Shown here one piece after another: positions 9,014-17,862 of a stretch of DNA of 64,000 nucleotides. The notes under the pieces were generated by a model. That model did no database searches. It saw nothing but the letters and a program-made list of their open reading frames with translations, and was not told the origin of the DNA. The DNA is taken from the NCBI GenBank assembly GCA_003225555.1, contig QIAM01000054.1, positions 1-64,000 of the forward strand. Direction: 5' to 3'. The position numbers were made by a program, and so were the translations under genes. Numbering within the stretch: the first letter of the stretch is position 1; every line of letters begins with the position of its first letter. The stretch is from Acidobacteriota bacterium. Lineage in GTDB: Bacteria; Acidobacteriota; Terriglobia; Terriglobales; Acidobacteriaceae.

Positions 9014-10783
9014 ATGCAGTGGACCCAAATCTATGACCCGCTTGGGCATTGGTGGCTCTCCACGCTGGTTGCGGCTCTTCCGATCATCGTCCTTTTCGGG
9101 ATGCTGGCCGGTTTCAAGGTGAAGCCACACTGGTGTGCCATCGCGGGTGCATCAACGGCCGTTGCGGTAGCGATTCTTTTCTTCAAAATGCCGCCGGCTC
9201 TCGCCGCCATCACCTTTGGATATGGGGTGGCGTTCGGCTTGTTGAAAATAGCCTGGATCGTTCTGGCTGCAGTATACCTCTACGACATTTCCGTCGAGAC
9301 CGGACAATTCGAAATCATGAAGGAGTCGATCGCTGGAATCACTGCTGACCGGCGGCTGCAAGTCTTGCTGGTTGCCTTTTGTTTTGGGGCGTTCATCGAG
9401 GGGGCGGCCGGTTTCGGAGCGCCGGTAGCCATCGCAGGGGCCTTCATGATCGGACTCGGTTTCAAGCCCTTCCATGCCGCAGCATTGAATCTGATCGCGA
9501 ACACCGCGCCTGTGGCATGGGGAGCCATCGGAACCCCGGTTCACACGCTGGCGGCGGTAACGGCTCTGCCGGAATCCGATCTCAACGCCATGATTGGCCG
9601 CATTCTTCCTTTTACCGCAATCATTGTCCCCTTCTGGCTGGTGAGAACCATGGTCAGTTGGAGGGAAACCTTCGAAGTGCTCCCTGCCATTGTGGTTGTC
9701 GGCACCTCGTTCGCTCTTACGCAGTTCTTCTGGTCGAATTACGTGGACAGCAATCTGGTTGACATCATGGGAGGCGTGGTGTCGATCGTCGCCGTCCTGG
9801 TCTTCCTGCGATTCTGGAAGCCGAAGAAGATATGGCGCTTCGATTATGACGAAACGGCGCCAACGCAGCCTCCAACATCCGCAGAGATCACCGACCAGGA
9901 TGGCGGCGAATGGGCGGCGGAGCAGTTTGATGGATTTGTCAAAGCGCGCCGCTACACCGCCGGGAGGATCCTGAAGGCCTGGATGCCTTTCGCGATCCTG
10001 TCACTCTTTGTGCTTTTCTGGGGGCTGCCAAAGATAAAGTTAGCCATGAACCAGGCCACCACGCCGGCTTTTCGGGTCGTGCTTGCGGATGGCAAAGTTC
10101 GCCCGGGTCCGCCGGGATGGGATGTACCCTACTTGCACAATGCCATTTCCCGCGCCGCGCCGGTGGTGGCGAAGCCCTCGCCTGAGGCCGCGCGATACGA
10201 CTTCAACTGGCTCTCCGCCACCGGGACTGGCTGTTTCCTGGCTGCGATCGTTTCCGGGCTGTTGCTTGGCCTGAACCCCTTGCAACTGATGCGGATCTTC
10301 TGGAGAACGCTAGTGCGAATGCGGCTGGCGATGATTGCCATCTCATTCATGCTGGGGTTGGGCTACGTGACCCGCTACTCGGGACTGGACGCGGTGCTGG
10401 GCCTGGCGTTTACGCGCACGGGATGGCTGTATCCGTTTTTTGGCACGTTCCTGGGATGGCTGGGAGTGGCACTCACCGGCAGCGATACTTCCGCCAATGC
10501 GCTCTTTGGTAGCTTGCAGAGAATTACTTCTCAACAGCTCGGCATCGACCCGGTTCTTATGTGCGCGGCCAACAGCGCCGGAGGAGTGATGGGGAAAATG
10601 GTGGACGCGCAGTCCATTACGATTGCGACGGCAGCCACCGAGCAAGTAGGCAACGAAGGAATCATTTTCCGATTTGTCGCCTGGCACTCGGTGGCCCTCT
10701 GTTCCATCGTTGGAACAATAGTGATGCTCTATGCCTATATCTTCCGATCCTTGGTACCACATGGGCTGACGTTCGTGAAATAG
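9014..10783 (+). CDS. lldP: L-lactate permease (LctP/LldP family)
   Basis: 589 aa polytopic inner-membrane protein, slightly longer than the family norm of about 550. A strong Shine-Dalgarno AAGGAGGT (9001-9008) is 5 bases before the ATG. Family-typical stretches include FIEGAAGFGAPVAIAGAF (near residues 125-145), the NTAPVAWGAIGTPV segment, and near the C-terminus GSDTSANALFGSLQ and NSAGGVMGKMVDAQSI. Members import lactate or glycolate in symport with protons. No lactate dehydrogenase or lut genes are adjacent. A soluble loop at about 275-315 separates two membrane halves. lldP is used as a family-level symbol. Confidence 0.93.
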   Translation: MQWTQIYDPLGHWWLSTLVAALPIIVLFGMLAGFKVKPHWCAIAGASTAVAVAILFFKMPPALAAITFGYGVAFGLLKIAWIVLAAVYLYDISVETGQFEIMKESIAGITADRRLQVLLVAFCFGAFIEGAAGFGAPVAIAGAFMIGLGFKPFHAAALNLIANTAPVAWGAIGTPVHTLAAVTALPESDLNAMIGRILPFTAIIVPFWLVRTMVSWRETFEVLPAIVVVGTSFALTQFFWSNYVDSNLVDIMGGVVSIVAVLVFLRFWKPKKIWRFDYDETAPTQPPTSAEITDQDGGEWAAEQFDGFVKARRYTAGRILKAWMPFAILSLFVLFWGLPKIKLAMNQATTPAFRVVLADGKVRPGPPGWDVPYLHNAISRAAPVVAKPSPEAARYDFNWLSATGTGCFLAAIVSGLLLGLNPLQLMRIFWRTLVRMRLAMIAISFMLGLGYVTRYSGLDAVLGLAFTRTGWLYPFFGTFLGWLGVALTGSDTSANALFGSLQRITSQQLGIDPVLMCAANSAGGVMGKMVDAQSITIATAATEQVGNEGIIFRFVAWHSVALCSIVGTIVMLYAYIFRSLVPHGLTFVK

Positions 10784-10871
10784 CAGGAGCCAGGGATCTT
10801 CAAGCCTTCCGCTGGAAGTCGCCGCCAGCGAGACACTTCAATTCGGGTTACAGCGAATCGCTTCCGAGTCG

Positions 10872-10905
10872 TCGGCCACCCCGAAACTATCCAGAAACGG
10901 GCTTC
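10872..10905 (+). repeat. Dispersed intergenic repeat, copy 3
   Basis: TCGGCCACCCCGAAAC, then TATCCAGAAACGGGCTT, about 90 bases after the stop of the lactate permease gene. Same orientation as the other two copies. Confidence 0.65.
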
Positions 10906-11094
10906 CGGAAGTTGGTGGGATACGTCGAAGCCAAGCAGCTTAAGTTAGAAGCGCTTATGTGATATAGCCACCGCGTCCCCCGCTTGACGGCATTGACGCT
11001 GCCGAAGTGTTTCCGCTTGCGGTGGAAGGTCACGGCGAAGCCGTGGGCTTCGTCGCGAATCAACTGAATCTGAGGAAGCCTTCACAAAGTTAAA

Positions 11095-11120
11095 GAGCCC
11101 GTATCTATCGATACGGGCTC
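11095..11120 (-). terminator. Rho-independent terminator of the glycoside hydrolase gene
   Basis: GAGCCCGTATC and GATACGGGCTC form an 11-bp perfect stem with a TATC loop, 26 bases beyond the stop at 11146. On the minus strand it is followed by TTTAACTTTG. Confidence 0.8.
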
Positions 11121-11145
11121 GGTTGTTATGTGCTTCGGGTCCCGG

Positions 11146-13278
11146 CTACTGGTTTTCGAGCAAGATCGGTTTGTATCCGATCGGTACGGTCCTCCCACTT
11201 AAGGCAGAGCGGGCACCGATAATATCGTCATGCCAGACGTAGGTGGTTGGATAGGTGTAGTTGGAGGTTGAGCACACCCCGCTGCTGCAAGTCTGCGCGG
11301 TGTCCCAGACAATCTGGCCATTGTCGATGGGGCATGTGTAAATCGTGCCGCTCACTGTGCAGGCGCCGATGGTGTGGCCGATTAGCCATCCAGCCACTTG
11401 ATTCCATGCTGTGCCCGAAGCGTTGCCCTGCAGTCCATAGGGAGCGGGGCTATCCCAGGTGTAAACGTATTGACGTTGCAGGCCGACGCTGGCCCGGAGG
11501 ATCGCGGACCTCGCGACGTATCCGGCCAGCATGTCGGGATCGATGAGCCCTTCACCCTTCAGGATGCCGTGCTCGTCGTCCCATACTGGCAGGTTGATCA
11601 GGCCGCGCGCCTTCAATTCGTCCTGTACTTGCCCCCAAACTGTGAGGAAGGCTTCCGGCGTCGGGTTGGTTCCTTTCTGGCCGCGCATGTGGACGTTCAC
11701 GATGTCGAAATTAGGCGCGCCACCCGCTGCGACGTATCCATCGAACCAGGTCGCCATGGTCGGACCATGAGCGGAGGGACTGAGGATTTTCGCGTTAGGA
11801 TCGAGCGCGCGAATAATCGCGGCAGCGTCCTTGCCCATTCGAACCAACTGGGCCTGGGTGCCGGTCCAAAAGCCGTTGTAATCGGGTTCGTTCCACAACT
11901 CATAAAACGAGATGCGCCCGGCGGCATGAGTGACCAATGCCGTTACGAACGCCTGGAAGTAAGCGTCGCTTCCGGTTCCGTCTTTGTTGACGTCGGTCGG
12001 TGGACTGCAGCTGTACGCACCCGGCGATAAACAGGTTCCCGGCGGAGTAGACGCGGCGGCAAATTGCGGCGTATCTCCGAAGCTGTAAAGCACATCGGCG
12101 CCGGCCGTTTGCGCCCTGTCAAGCCATTTATCGAGCGCTGTCCAGTCGTAGACCGCGGAGGCAGTATTAATCTGGCCCCATTTCACGCCGTCATCCCACA
12201 GGCGGATGCCGCCGAGGTTTGCGGACAGATTTTGCCCGTCGGTCGGGGGCCATACTTTGCTGCCGTTGAAATCGGCGCCAAAGAAGGATTTGCTGATGGT
12301 AGTTCCGGTGAGTCCGGCGTTGACCGTGAGAGTGAACGACTTTGTCGCAGTCTGCTGCGGTGCCGAAGAATCAGCGACCGACACGGTGAAACTGAACGGT
12401 CCGGTTTGCGTGGTTGTTCCAGAAAGCGAACCGCTGGATTGCAGGCTGAAGCCGGTGGGCAGGGTCCCCGAAGCGACGGACCAGCTATAGGGAGATGTTC
12501 CTCCCGAAGCGCTTACCGTGCTCGAATAGGAGGTGCCTGCCATAGCCGCGGATAGCGAACTGGTCGTGATACTGAGGGGGGAGGTCGAAGCCGCCGTTAA
12601 CGTTACGGAAGACGTTCCTGATTTTGTGGTGTCCGCCTGGCTGGTTGCGGTGACCGTCGCATTTGTAGTGACAGTTACTTTGGGTGCCTGATAAAGGCCC
12701 GCGCTCGAAATCGTACCTGCGCTGGCTGACCACGTCACGGCCACATTCGGAGTATTACTCACCAAAGCCGAGAATTGCTTGGTTCCAGTAGACGGCACCG
12801 TAGCTGTTGCAGGGGTCACACTCACAACCACCGTGGTGGCATCGGAGACCGTAATCTGGAAGGAATGCGCTCCACCCAGACCTTTGTCATCCGTAACATG
12901 AACGCCAAAATTGGAAGTCCCAGTTCTTACGGGCTTCCCCGAGATGGTTCCTGAATTTTGGTCCAGAACCAGGCCTGAAGGCAGCCGTCCCCACGAGAGG
13001 TCAAAGTTGTAGGGGGCCGTTCCGCCGCTGACTGTTAGCGTGCCGTTGTAACTCACTCCCACAGTAGCGGGAGCCAAACCGCCGGAAAGCGTCAAGAAGT
13101 GACCGCGAGACGGCTGTTGTTGCGGATTAGCCGCTGGATTGGGACTGGAACTGGCCACGGAACAAGCGTTCAGCTAAGCGAGACACAGCAGCATCAGGAC
13201 GAAAACGAGTTGAAACCATCTGCGGGTTCCATCGGATTGCTTGCTGTTCCGAGCTGGAAAAAGTGCATCGCGTACCAT
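11146..13278 (-). pseudogene. Lipoprotein glycoside hydrolase (clan GH-A-like) with Ig-like domains, interrupted by an amber codon
   Basis: ATG 13278 with GAGAGG about 8 bases upstream opens a frame with a lipoprotein signal: RRWFQLVFVLMLLCLA, a TAG at 13174-13176, then LNACS, a good lipobox. The frame then continues uninterrupted to 11146. Counting from the GTG at 13158, residues 20-105 and 190-280 are putative-Ig (He_PIG-like) domains, 107-185 a Big2-like Ig, and 290-670 a TIM-barrel hydrolase with WNEPD (Glu424 as acid/base) and WDDEHG (Glu529 as candidate nucleophile). A restart at GTG 13158 would lose the signal peptide and lipobox, so the nonsense codon probably inactivates export unless it is read through or is an error. 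Paralogous hydrolases lie at 43.2-44.8 and 47.6-49.2 kb. Confidence 0.75.
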
Positions 13279-13375
13279 TTGGTTACCTCTCGAACGGGGG
13301 TTTCGGGAGGACGCTCCAACTGCGAGAGCCCTTCACCAAGGACTCTAAACAGTCACTGTGGAGGTAGGCAGATGC
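13279..13375 (-). promoter_or_regulatory. Structured 5' leader with an anti-Shine-Dalgarno segment, copy 1
   Basis: On the RNA strand the leader holds CCTACC, TTTAGAGT, a stem of GGGCTC with GAGC-GTCC (bulged), then TCCTCCC, followed about 25 bases later by GAGAGGTA at the ribosome site. The same blocks occur before the beta-helix gene at 52934-53030. The two forward-strand landmarks GGGAGG and GGTAGG are exactly 58 bases apart in both. Confidence 0.45.
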
Positions 13376-13525
13376 CGAAGGGCCAACGACAATTGGCTAC
13401 AAAGGTACATAGGGATGGATGACGTGCGGGCAGTGCCCGAAAAGGCCTGTTGGGCGCAGGGTTTGCCTGATATTACCGACGGGAGACGTTCGCCGGCTGG
13501 GATGAACTCCTGAATTATTCCTTAC

Positions 13526-13534
13526 TTATCCACA
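13526..13534 (+). other. Isolated DnaA-box-like nonamer
   Basis: TTATCCACA lies just downstream of the LuxR-type gene stop. It is a perfect consensus match but solitary, so no origin is claimed. Confidence 0.2.
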
Positions 13535-13537
13535 GAG

Positions 13538-14344
13538 CTAGCGGCAGTCTATCGCCGAAGGGGTAAGCCGCTTGACTACCCTGACCGGAGAATTGGCGGC
13601 GCTAACCACAGGCCCTGGCATGGCTTCCTTTTTCGGATGTGCGATGGGACCGGCTTTGTGCGTCGCGCCGCCGCCGGCTAATGCGTAGAGCACCACTTCG
13701 ACCCGGCTGGAGACTCCCAGTTTGTCGAAGATCCGGAAGAGATAGTTCTTTACAGTATGTTCCCTGAGCGTCAGTCGGCTGGCAATCTCCCGATTGCTGA
13801 GGCCCTCGGCGACGCAGCGCACCACGTCGAGTTCGCGGGCTGACAGCAGCGAGTTGCCGGTCACGCTGGTGAACCGCATCGGAACCGGCTGGGCGACCGC
13901 CGCCAGCAGGTAAAGCAGCTCATCGCTGCTGGCCCAGACTTGACCCTGATGAACGCAGAGGATGCATTTGCCGAGCAGCTTAAGAGATTCGGTGCGGCAA
14001 AAAACACCGCGCGCTCCGGAGCGGAATGCCTCAATCACAGCCGGTCGTTCGGAGGAATCGAGCAGCATAATCACGCGCGTCGCGGGCGAAGTGGTGCAGA
14101 TCTCGCGGCACAACTCGAACCCTGCTGTTGCGCTATCGGCCAGTCGTGCGCTGATCAGGGCAACATGCGGGTGCTCACGCTTCACCATGGCGAGGATGTC
14201 GGCGGTCTTGGACGCTGCCCCGGCCATACTGAATTGTCCATCGCGGGACAGCGCCTCCACCAGCAATTGCGTGTTCATGGAAGTGTTGTCGGCGGCCAGA
14301 ACGCGGATGCGATCGTGCTGTGGAAAGCTTGTCACTTGGGCCAT
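13538..14344 (-). CDS. LuxR/NarL-type regulator with an atypical receiver domain
   Basis: 268 aa. Residues 12-125 align with a CheY-like receiver by pattern (RVLAADNTSMN, then HPHVALISARLAD), but the position of the phospho-acceptor Asp is Ser65 and the conserved Lys region reads GVFCRTES. The receiver therefore probably cannot be phosphorylated in the usual way. The LuxR HTH is at about 166-225 (LSARELDVVRCVAEGLSNREIASRLT, then KNYLFRIFDKLGV), with all typical positions. No histidine kinase is adjacent. It may work as a ligand-independent or protein-controlled activator. It is the only classical transcription factor in the window apart from the RHH antitoxin, so it is a candidate, nothing more, for controlling the promoter set described below. 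Confidence 0.88.
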   Translation of the reverse strand: MAQVTSFPQHDRIRVLAADNTSMNTQLLVEALSRDGQFSMAGAASKTADILAMVKREHPHVALISARLADSATAGFELCREICTTSPATRVIMLLDSSERPAVIEAFRSGARGVFCRTESLKLLGKCILCVHQGQVWASSDELLYLLAAVAQPVPMRFTSVTGNSLLSARELDVVRCVAEGLSNREIASRLTLREHTVKNYLFRIFDKLGVSSRVEVVLYALAGGGATHKAGPIAHPKKEAMPGPVVSAANSPVRVVKRLTPSAIDCR

Positions 14345-14817
14345 TTTTTTGAGTGCCTATTGTGTTCCAGGTCGAGAGTCATTGGTCTCCCGGTGGTTGC
14401 TGTTAAGAGTGGACAACGGTTCGGTCAAGGCGTCTCTGAAGGGGGGAACAACAGATGCAAAACAAACCACAGTTCGGGAGGTTCTCCCTCCCTCGCTTGC
14501 CCTTGCCCGCATCCGGCAAAAGCTTATGAAGACACGTTATTAGGCCCGGAGGTTCTGGTAAATGGCACTTTGGAGCTATTGCCGCAATAGTAATTGTCAG
14601 ATCTTTGAGATTACTACTTGATTATGGCGCCAGTGTGCAAGAATCTTCACGGAGATATTGGTCCCATTGACACGTTTTTGAGCCTGTACTACGGTAGACC
14701 CATTCGCGAGCTGTAGCGCGCAAACAGTTGTAATATCCCCCAAAAACTCCCCGAAATGACGCTGCCCGATAAGCGGCAAAAACTGAACTGCAATCGCTGA
14801 GAACAGGTTGGAAATCC
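14345..14817. other. Divergent intergenic region
   Basis: No gene is supported. TTGACA (14667-14672), then 17 bases, then TACGGT could be a promoter for the di-heme gene pair; the -10 is weak and the upstream block seen at the six related promoters is absent. Confidence 0.35.
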
Positions 14818-16278
14818 ATGCGCAGAACTGAAGACATATCTATGCAAGCACACTCAAGGTTCAGCTCCCGTCGTCGCCTCCCATTCTTTCTCGCAGGCGC
14901 TCTATTGCTGGTCGCGTCGCTGACGGTTTTGATGTGGCGGCCTCCAGTCGTGCACGGCTCAGCGTTGGCAGTGGACCCGGGTCCACGTCCGCTTCCCGCT
15001 GCGGCCGGCAGCTTCTATTCGGCTCTGAACAGCAATCAGAAGGCGATCGGAACGCGGCTCACCCAGATCTTCACAGAAGTGAACTTCGTGGCGGGTGGAC
15101 CGTTGGTGAAGACCGTCGGCCTTGGGCCACGCTTCAATTCCAATTCCTGTTCCAGCTGCCATGCCTATCCCGCGGTCGGTGGGTCCAGTCCGCCAAATAA
15201 TCCGCTGTTCGGCATTTATCAGTTGATGGGCGCGACCAACTCCATGCCCTCATTCATTACCAGCACGGGTCCGGTGATCGTGGCGCGCTTCCCGTTGAAG
15301 TCCGATGGGTCACGCGACGGTGGCGTCCACCAGATGTTCACGATTTCCAACCGCACCGATGCTCCGGGTTGCACCACCATGGTCCAGCCGGATTTCGCCA
15401 GCGCACAGGCGAGCAACAACATTATTTTCCGTCAGACCACGCCTACGTATGGAACTGGGCTGATGGAACTGATTCAAGAGAGCGACATCGTGGCGAATAT
15501 GAACTCGAATCTCTCCTTGAAACAGTCGCTCGGCATCACCGGACATGCCAACTACAGCGATGATGACGGCACGATCACGCGCTTCGGCTGGAAGGCGCAG
15601 AATAAGTCGCTGCTCTACTTCTCCGGTGAAGCCTATACGGTGGAAGAGGGCGTCAGCGATGAGGCCTTCCCCAGCGAAAACGACGAATCGATTGCAAGCT
15701 GCCTGCCGCCGTTCCCGGTTCCGCCGGGAACCAACAAGACCAAAGGTGTTCCGGATGACCGCAACGACACGGGCGAGGCCCCGAAAGCACCCGTAAACTT
15801 TCCCGGCGATCTGGAGCGCTTCTCGCTGTTCATGCGCTTCCTGGCGCCGCCAACGCCGGCCGCTCCCACGCCGTCCACCACAAATGGCCAGACGCAGTTC
15901 AACAATATTGGCTGCAACATGTGCCATACCACCTCATTCACTACTCCGAGCTCTTCGATCGCGGCATTGAGCAAGGTGCAGGCGAACCTGTTCTCGGACC
16001 TTGTGGTTCATCACATGGGACCGGGTCTGGCGGACAACGTTCTTCAAGGAAATGCCGGGCCGGATGAGTTCCGCACGGCGCCGCTGTGGGGCGTCGGCCA
16101 GAGATTCTTCTTCCTCCACGACGGGCGCACCACGGACATCGTGCAGGCCATTGAAAATCACCGCAGCTTCAGCAACGGCACGTATCCGGATTCGGAAGCG
16201 AATACGGTCATCAACAATTTCGACGCACTAACGCAAACTAATCAGCAGGATCTGGTTAACTTCCTGCGCTCTCTGTAA
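14818..16278 (+). CDS. Exported di-heme oxidoreductase-like c-type cytochrome (DHOR / DUF1111 family)
   Basis: 486 aa. An N-terminal hydrophobic segment (about 21-40, LPFFLAGALLLVASLTVLMW) directs export; ATG 14842 is an alternative start. Two CXXCH heme c sites are visible: CSSCH at 111-115 within SNSCSSCHAYPAVGG, and CNMCH at 366-370. The C-terminal FRTAPLWGVGQ and FFLHDGRT segments are typical of this family, often labelled thiol oxidoreductase and related to bacterial di-heme peroxidases. The family reaction is not well established. A paralogue follows 12-36 bases downstream, so the two are probably co-transcribed and act as periplasmic redox proteins. Confidence 0.9.
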   Translation: MRRTEDISMQAHSRFSSRRRLPFFLAGALLLVASLTVLMWRPPVVHGSALAVDPGPRPLPAAAGSFYSALNSNQKAIGTRLTQIFTEVNFVAGGPLVKTVGLGPRFNSNSCSSCHAYPAVGGSSPPNNPLFGIYQLMGATNSMPSFITSTGPVIVARFPLKSDGSRDGGVHQMFTISNRTDAPGCTTMVQPDFASAQASNNIIFRQTTPTYGTGLMELIQESDIVANMNSNLSLKQSLGITGHANYSDDDGTITRFGWKAQNKSLLYFSGEAYTVEEGVSDEAFPSENDESIASCLPPFPVPPGTNKTKGVPDDRNDTGEAPKAPVNFPGDLERFSLFMRFLAPPTPAAPTPSTTNGQTQFNNIGCNMCHTTSFTTPSSSIAALSKVQANLFSDLVVHHMGPGLADNVLQGNAGPDEFRTAPLWGVGQRFFFLHDGRTTDIVQAIENHRSFSNGTYPDSEANTVINNFDALTQTNQQDLVNFLRSL

Positions 16279-16314
16279 GTTTTTTCGGGCATGACGCATA
16301 CGAAGGGGAACGCT

Positions 16315-17763
16315 ATGTCATTGTGGGGAAAAACAAGTAAAGTGCAGGGCCAATTCACCAAAGGTACGCTGGTGCGGAGTCTTCTTCCCGTGGTTCTCTT
16401 GCTGATCGTAGCCACGGCAGCAACGGCGTATTTCCCGAGGTCCGGAAAAGCGGCGTCTACGAAGCCGTCGACGCTGGTAACGCCGGGCTCTACCGCCGTG
16501 GATCCCGGGCCGCGTCCCCTGCCGGCGAACGCAGGCTCGTTCCTGGGCTCTTTGAGCGCGAACGAAAAGCAGATTGAGCCTACGATCACCACGGAGTTCA
16601 ACCGCGTCCATGACGTCATTGTCACGTCGCCGGTTGACGGCGGACTGGGCCCGCGTTTCAGTTCGAACTCCTGCGCCAGCTGCCACGCCTATCCGGCGGT
16701 TGGAGGTTCGAGCCCGGCGTCCAATCCGCTGTTCTCGGTCTATACCTTGAACGGTGCGGGCAACACGATGCCGTCGTTCATCACGTCGAGCGGCCCGATC
16801 TTGAACGCCCGCTTTATCAATCAGCCGGGCACGACCACTCCTGATGGCAATGTGCACCCGCTCTTTACCGTGACCGGTCGTTCTGACGCCAGCGGTTGTA
16901 GCATTGCGCAGCCCGATTTTGTTACGGCTGCCGCACAAAATAATCTCGTGCTTCGCCAAGTACCTCCAACCTATGGCGACGGGCTCATTGAAGTCATCCG
17001 GAACATTGACATTGTCAACAACATGAATGCGAACCAGACCATCAAACAGCAATTGGGTATTACGGGACACCCCAACCATAGCGGGAATGATGGCAGCATT
17101 CAGCGCTTCGGATGGAAGGCGCAGGTCCGCTCCACGCTGCTGATGTCGGGGGGAGAGTACAACGTCCAAATGGGTGTCACCAACGAAACCTTCCCGAACG
17201 AAATGGATCAGACCTCGGGATGTGTATTCAATCCGGTGCCTGAAACCGTGACCAACTTCACGCCCGGCATATTGACGGAATTGTTTCCCGGCGATGCCGA
17301 GCGGTCGGAGTACTTTATTCAATGGCTGGCGCCACCGACTCCGGCACCTTCCACGGCTTCCACCAGGAATGGTAAAACGCAGTTTACCAACGCGGGTTGC
17401 GTGTACTGCCATACCACGTCGTTCAAGACGCCTCCTACGTCGCGGCCGGCGTTGGGGAACATCACGATCAATCTCTACTCTGATCTCCTGGTTCACCACA
17501 TGGGACCAGGGCTGGCGGATGGCCTTGCTCAAGGCCAAGCGGGTCCGGATGAATTCCGCACCGCGCCGCTGTGGGGCATCGGGCAACGGCTCTTCTTCAA
17601 TCACGATGGCCGCACCTCGGACATCGTACAGGCCATCGAAAATCACTTCAGCCTGGGGAACGGCACGTACCCGGCATCGGAAGCGAATCAGAGTGTGACG
17701 AACTTCAATGCGATGAGCTCGAAGAACCAGCAGGATCTGGTGAACTTCCTGCGGTCGCTGTAG
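16315..17763 (+). CDS. Second exported di-heme DHOR-family cytochrome
   Basis: 482 aa from ATG 16315, preferred over ATG 16291 because AAGGGGAA lies about 8 bases upstream. A membrane or signal segment is at 22-40. Heme sites are CASCH at 120-124 and CVYCH near 365. It aligns with the preceding gene along its whole length (DPGPRPLPA, LGPRF-SNSC, HHMGPGLAD, AGPDEFRTAPLWG, and the last residues NQQDLVNFLRSL), so the pair arose by tandem duplication. They may form a hetero-oligomer or serve different donors; the sequence does not decide this. A terminator follows the stop. Confidence 0.9.
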   Translation: MSLWGKTSKVQGQFTKGTLVRSLLPVVLLLIVATAATAYFPRSGKAASTKPSTLVTPGSTAVDPGPRPLPANAGSFLGSLSANEKQIEPTITTEFNRVHDVIVTSPVDGGLGPRFSSNSCASCHAYPAVGGSSPASNPLFSVYTLNGAGNTMPSFITSSGPILNARFINQPGTTTPDGNVHPLFTVTGRSDASGCSIAQPDFVTAAAQNNLVLRQVPPTYGDGLIEVIRNIDIVNNMNANQTIKQQLGITGHPNHSGNDGSIQRFGWKAQVRSTLLMSGGEYNVQMGVTNETFPNEMDQTSGCVFNPVPETVTNFTPGILTELFPGDAERSEYFIQWLAPPTPAPSTASTRNGKTQFTNAGCVYCHTTSFKTPPTSRPALGNITINLYSDLLVHHMGPGLADGLAQGQAGPDEFRTAPLWGIGQRLFFNHDGRTSDIVQAIENHFSLGNGTYPASEANQSVTNFNAMSSKNQQDLVNFLRSL

Positions 17764-17791
17764 AGCGAAGAAGTTTCAAGAAGGAATGAAC

Positions 17792-17843
17792 GGCCGCGTT
17801 GGTTGAGTGCGAACTTGCCTCAGCCAGCGCGGCCTTAATCTTT
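17792..17843 (+). terminator. Terminator after the di-heme gene pair
   Basis: GGCCGCGTTGGTTGAG pairs with CTCAGCCAGCGCGGCC (two G-U pairs in RNA) around an 11-base loop, followed by TTAATCTTT. Confidence 0.75.
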
Positions 17844-17862
17844 CCGTCCGGAAAGGTCGACT

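Larger units (their letters stand above)
10784..11145. other. Convergent intergenic region
   Basis: Holds dispersed repeat copy 3 and the terminator of the minus-strand gene. No supported gene. Confidence 0.5.

Noticed and set aside
8378..13534. Two perfect DnaA boxes (TTATCCACA at 8379-8387 and 13526-13534) as a hint of a replication origin
   Set aside because: They are 5 kb apart, one is part of a dispersed repeat, there is no AT-rich unwinding region and no dnaA or dnaN nearby.
16318..17646. A 442-codon open frame on the strand opposite the second di-heme gene
   Set aside because: It is an antisense shadow with low-complexity Arg-rich composition, no start signals and no recognisable domain; the plus-strand gene has two heme sites.
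17799..17862. TTG at 17799 as start of the propeller pseudogene
   Set aside because: It lies in the stem of the terminator for the preceding gene and gives a long polar extension before the signal peptide.
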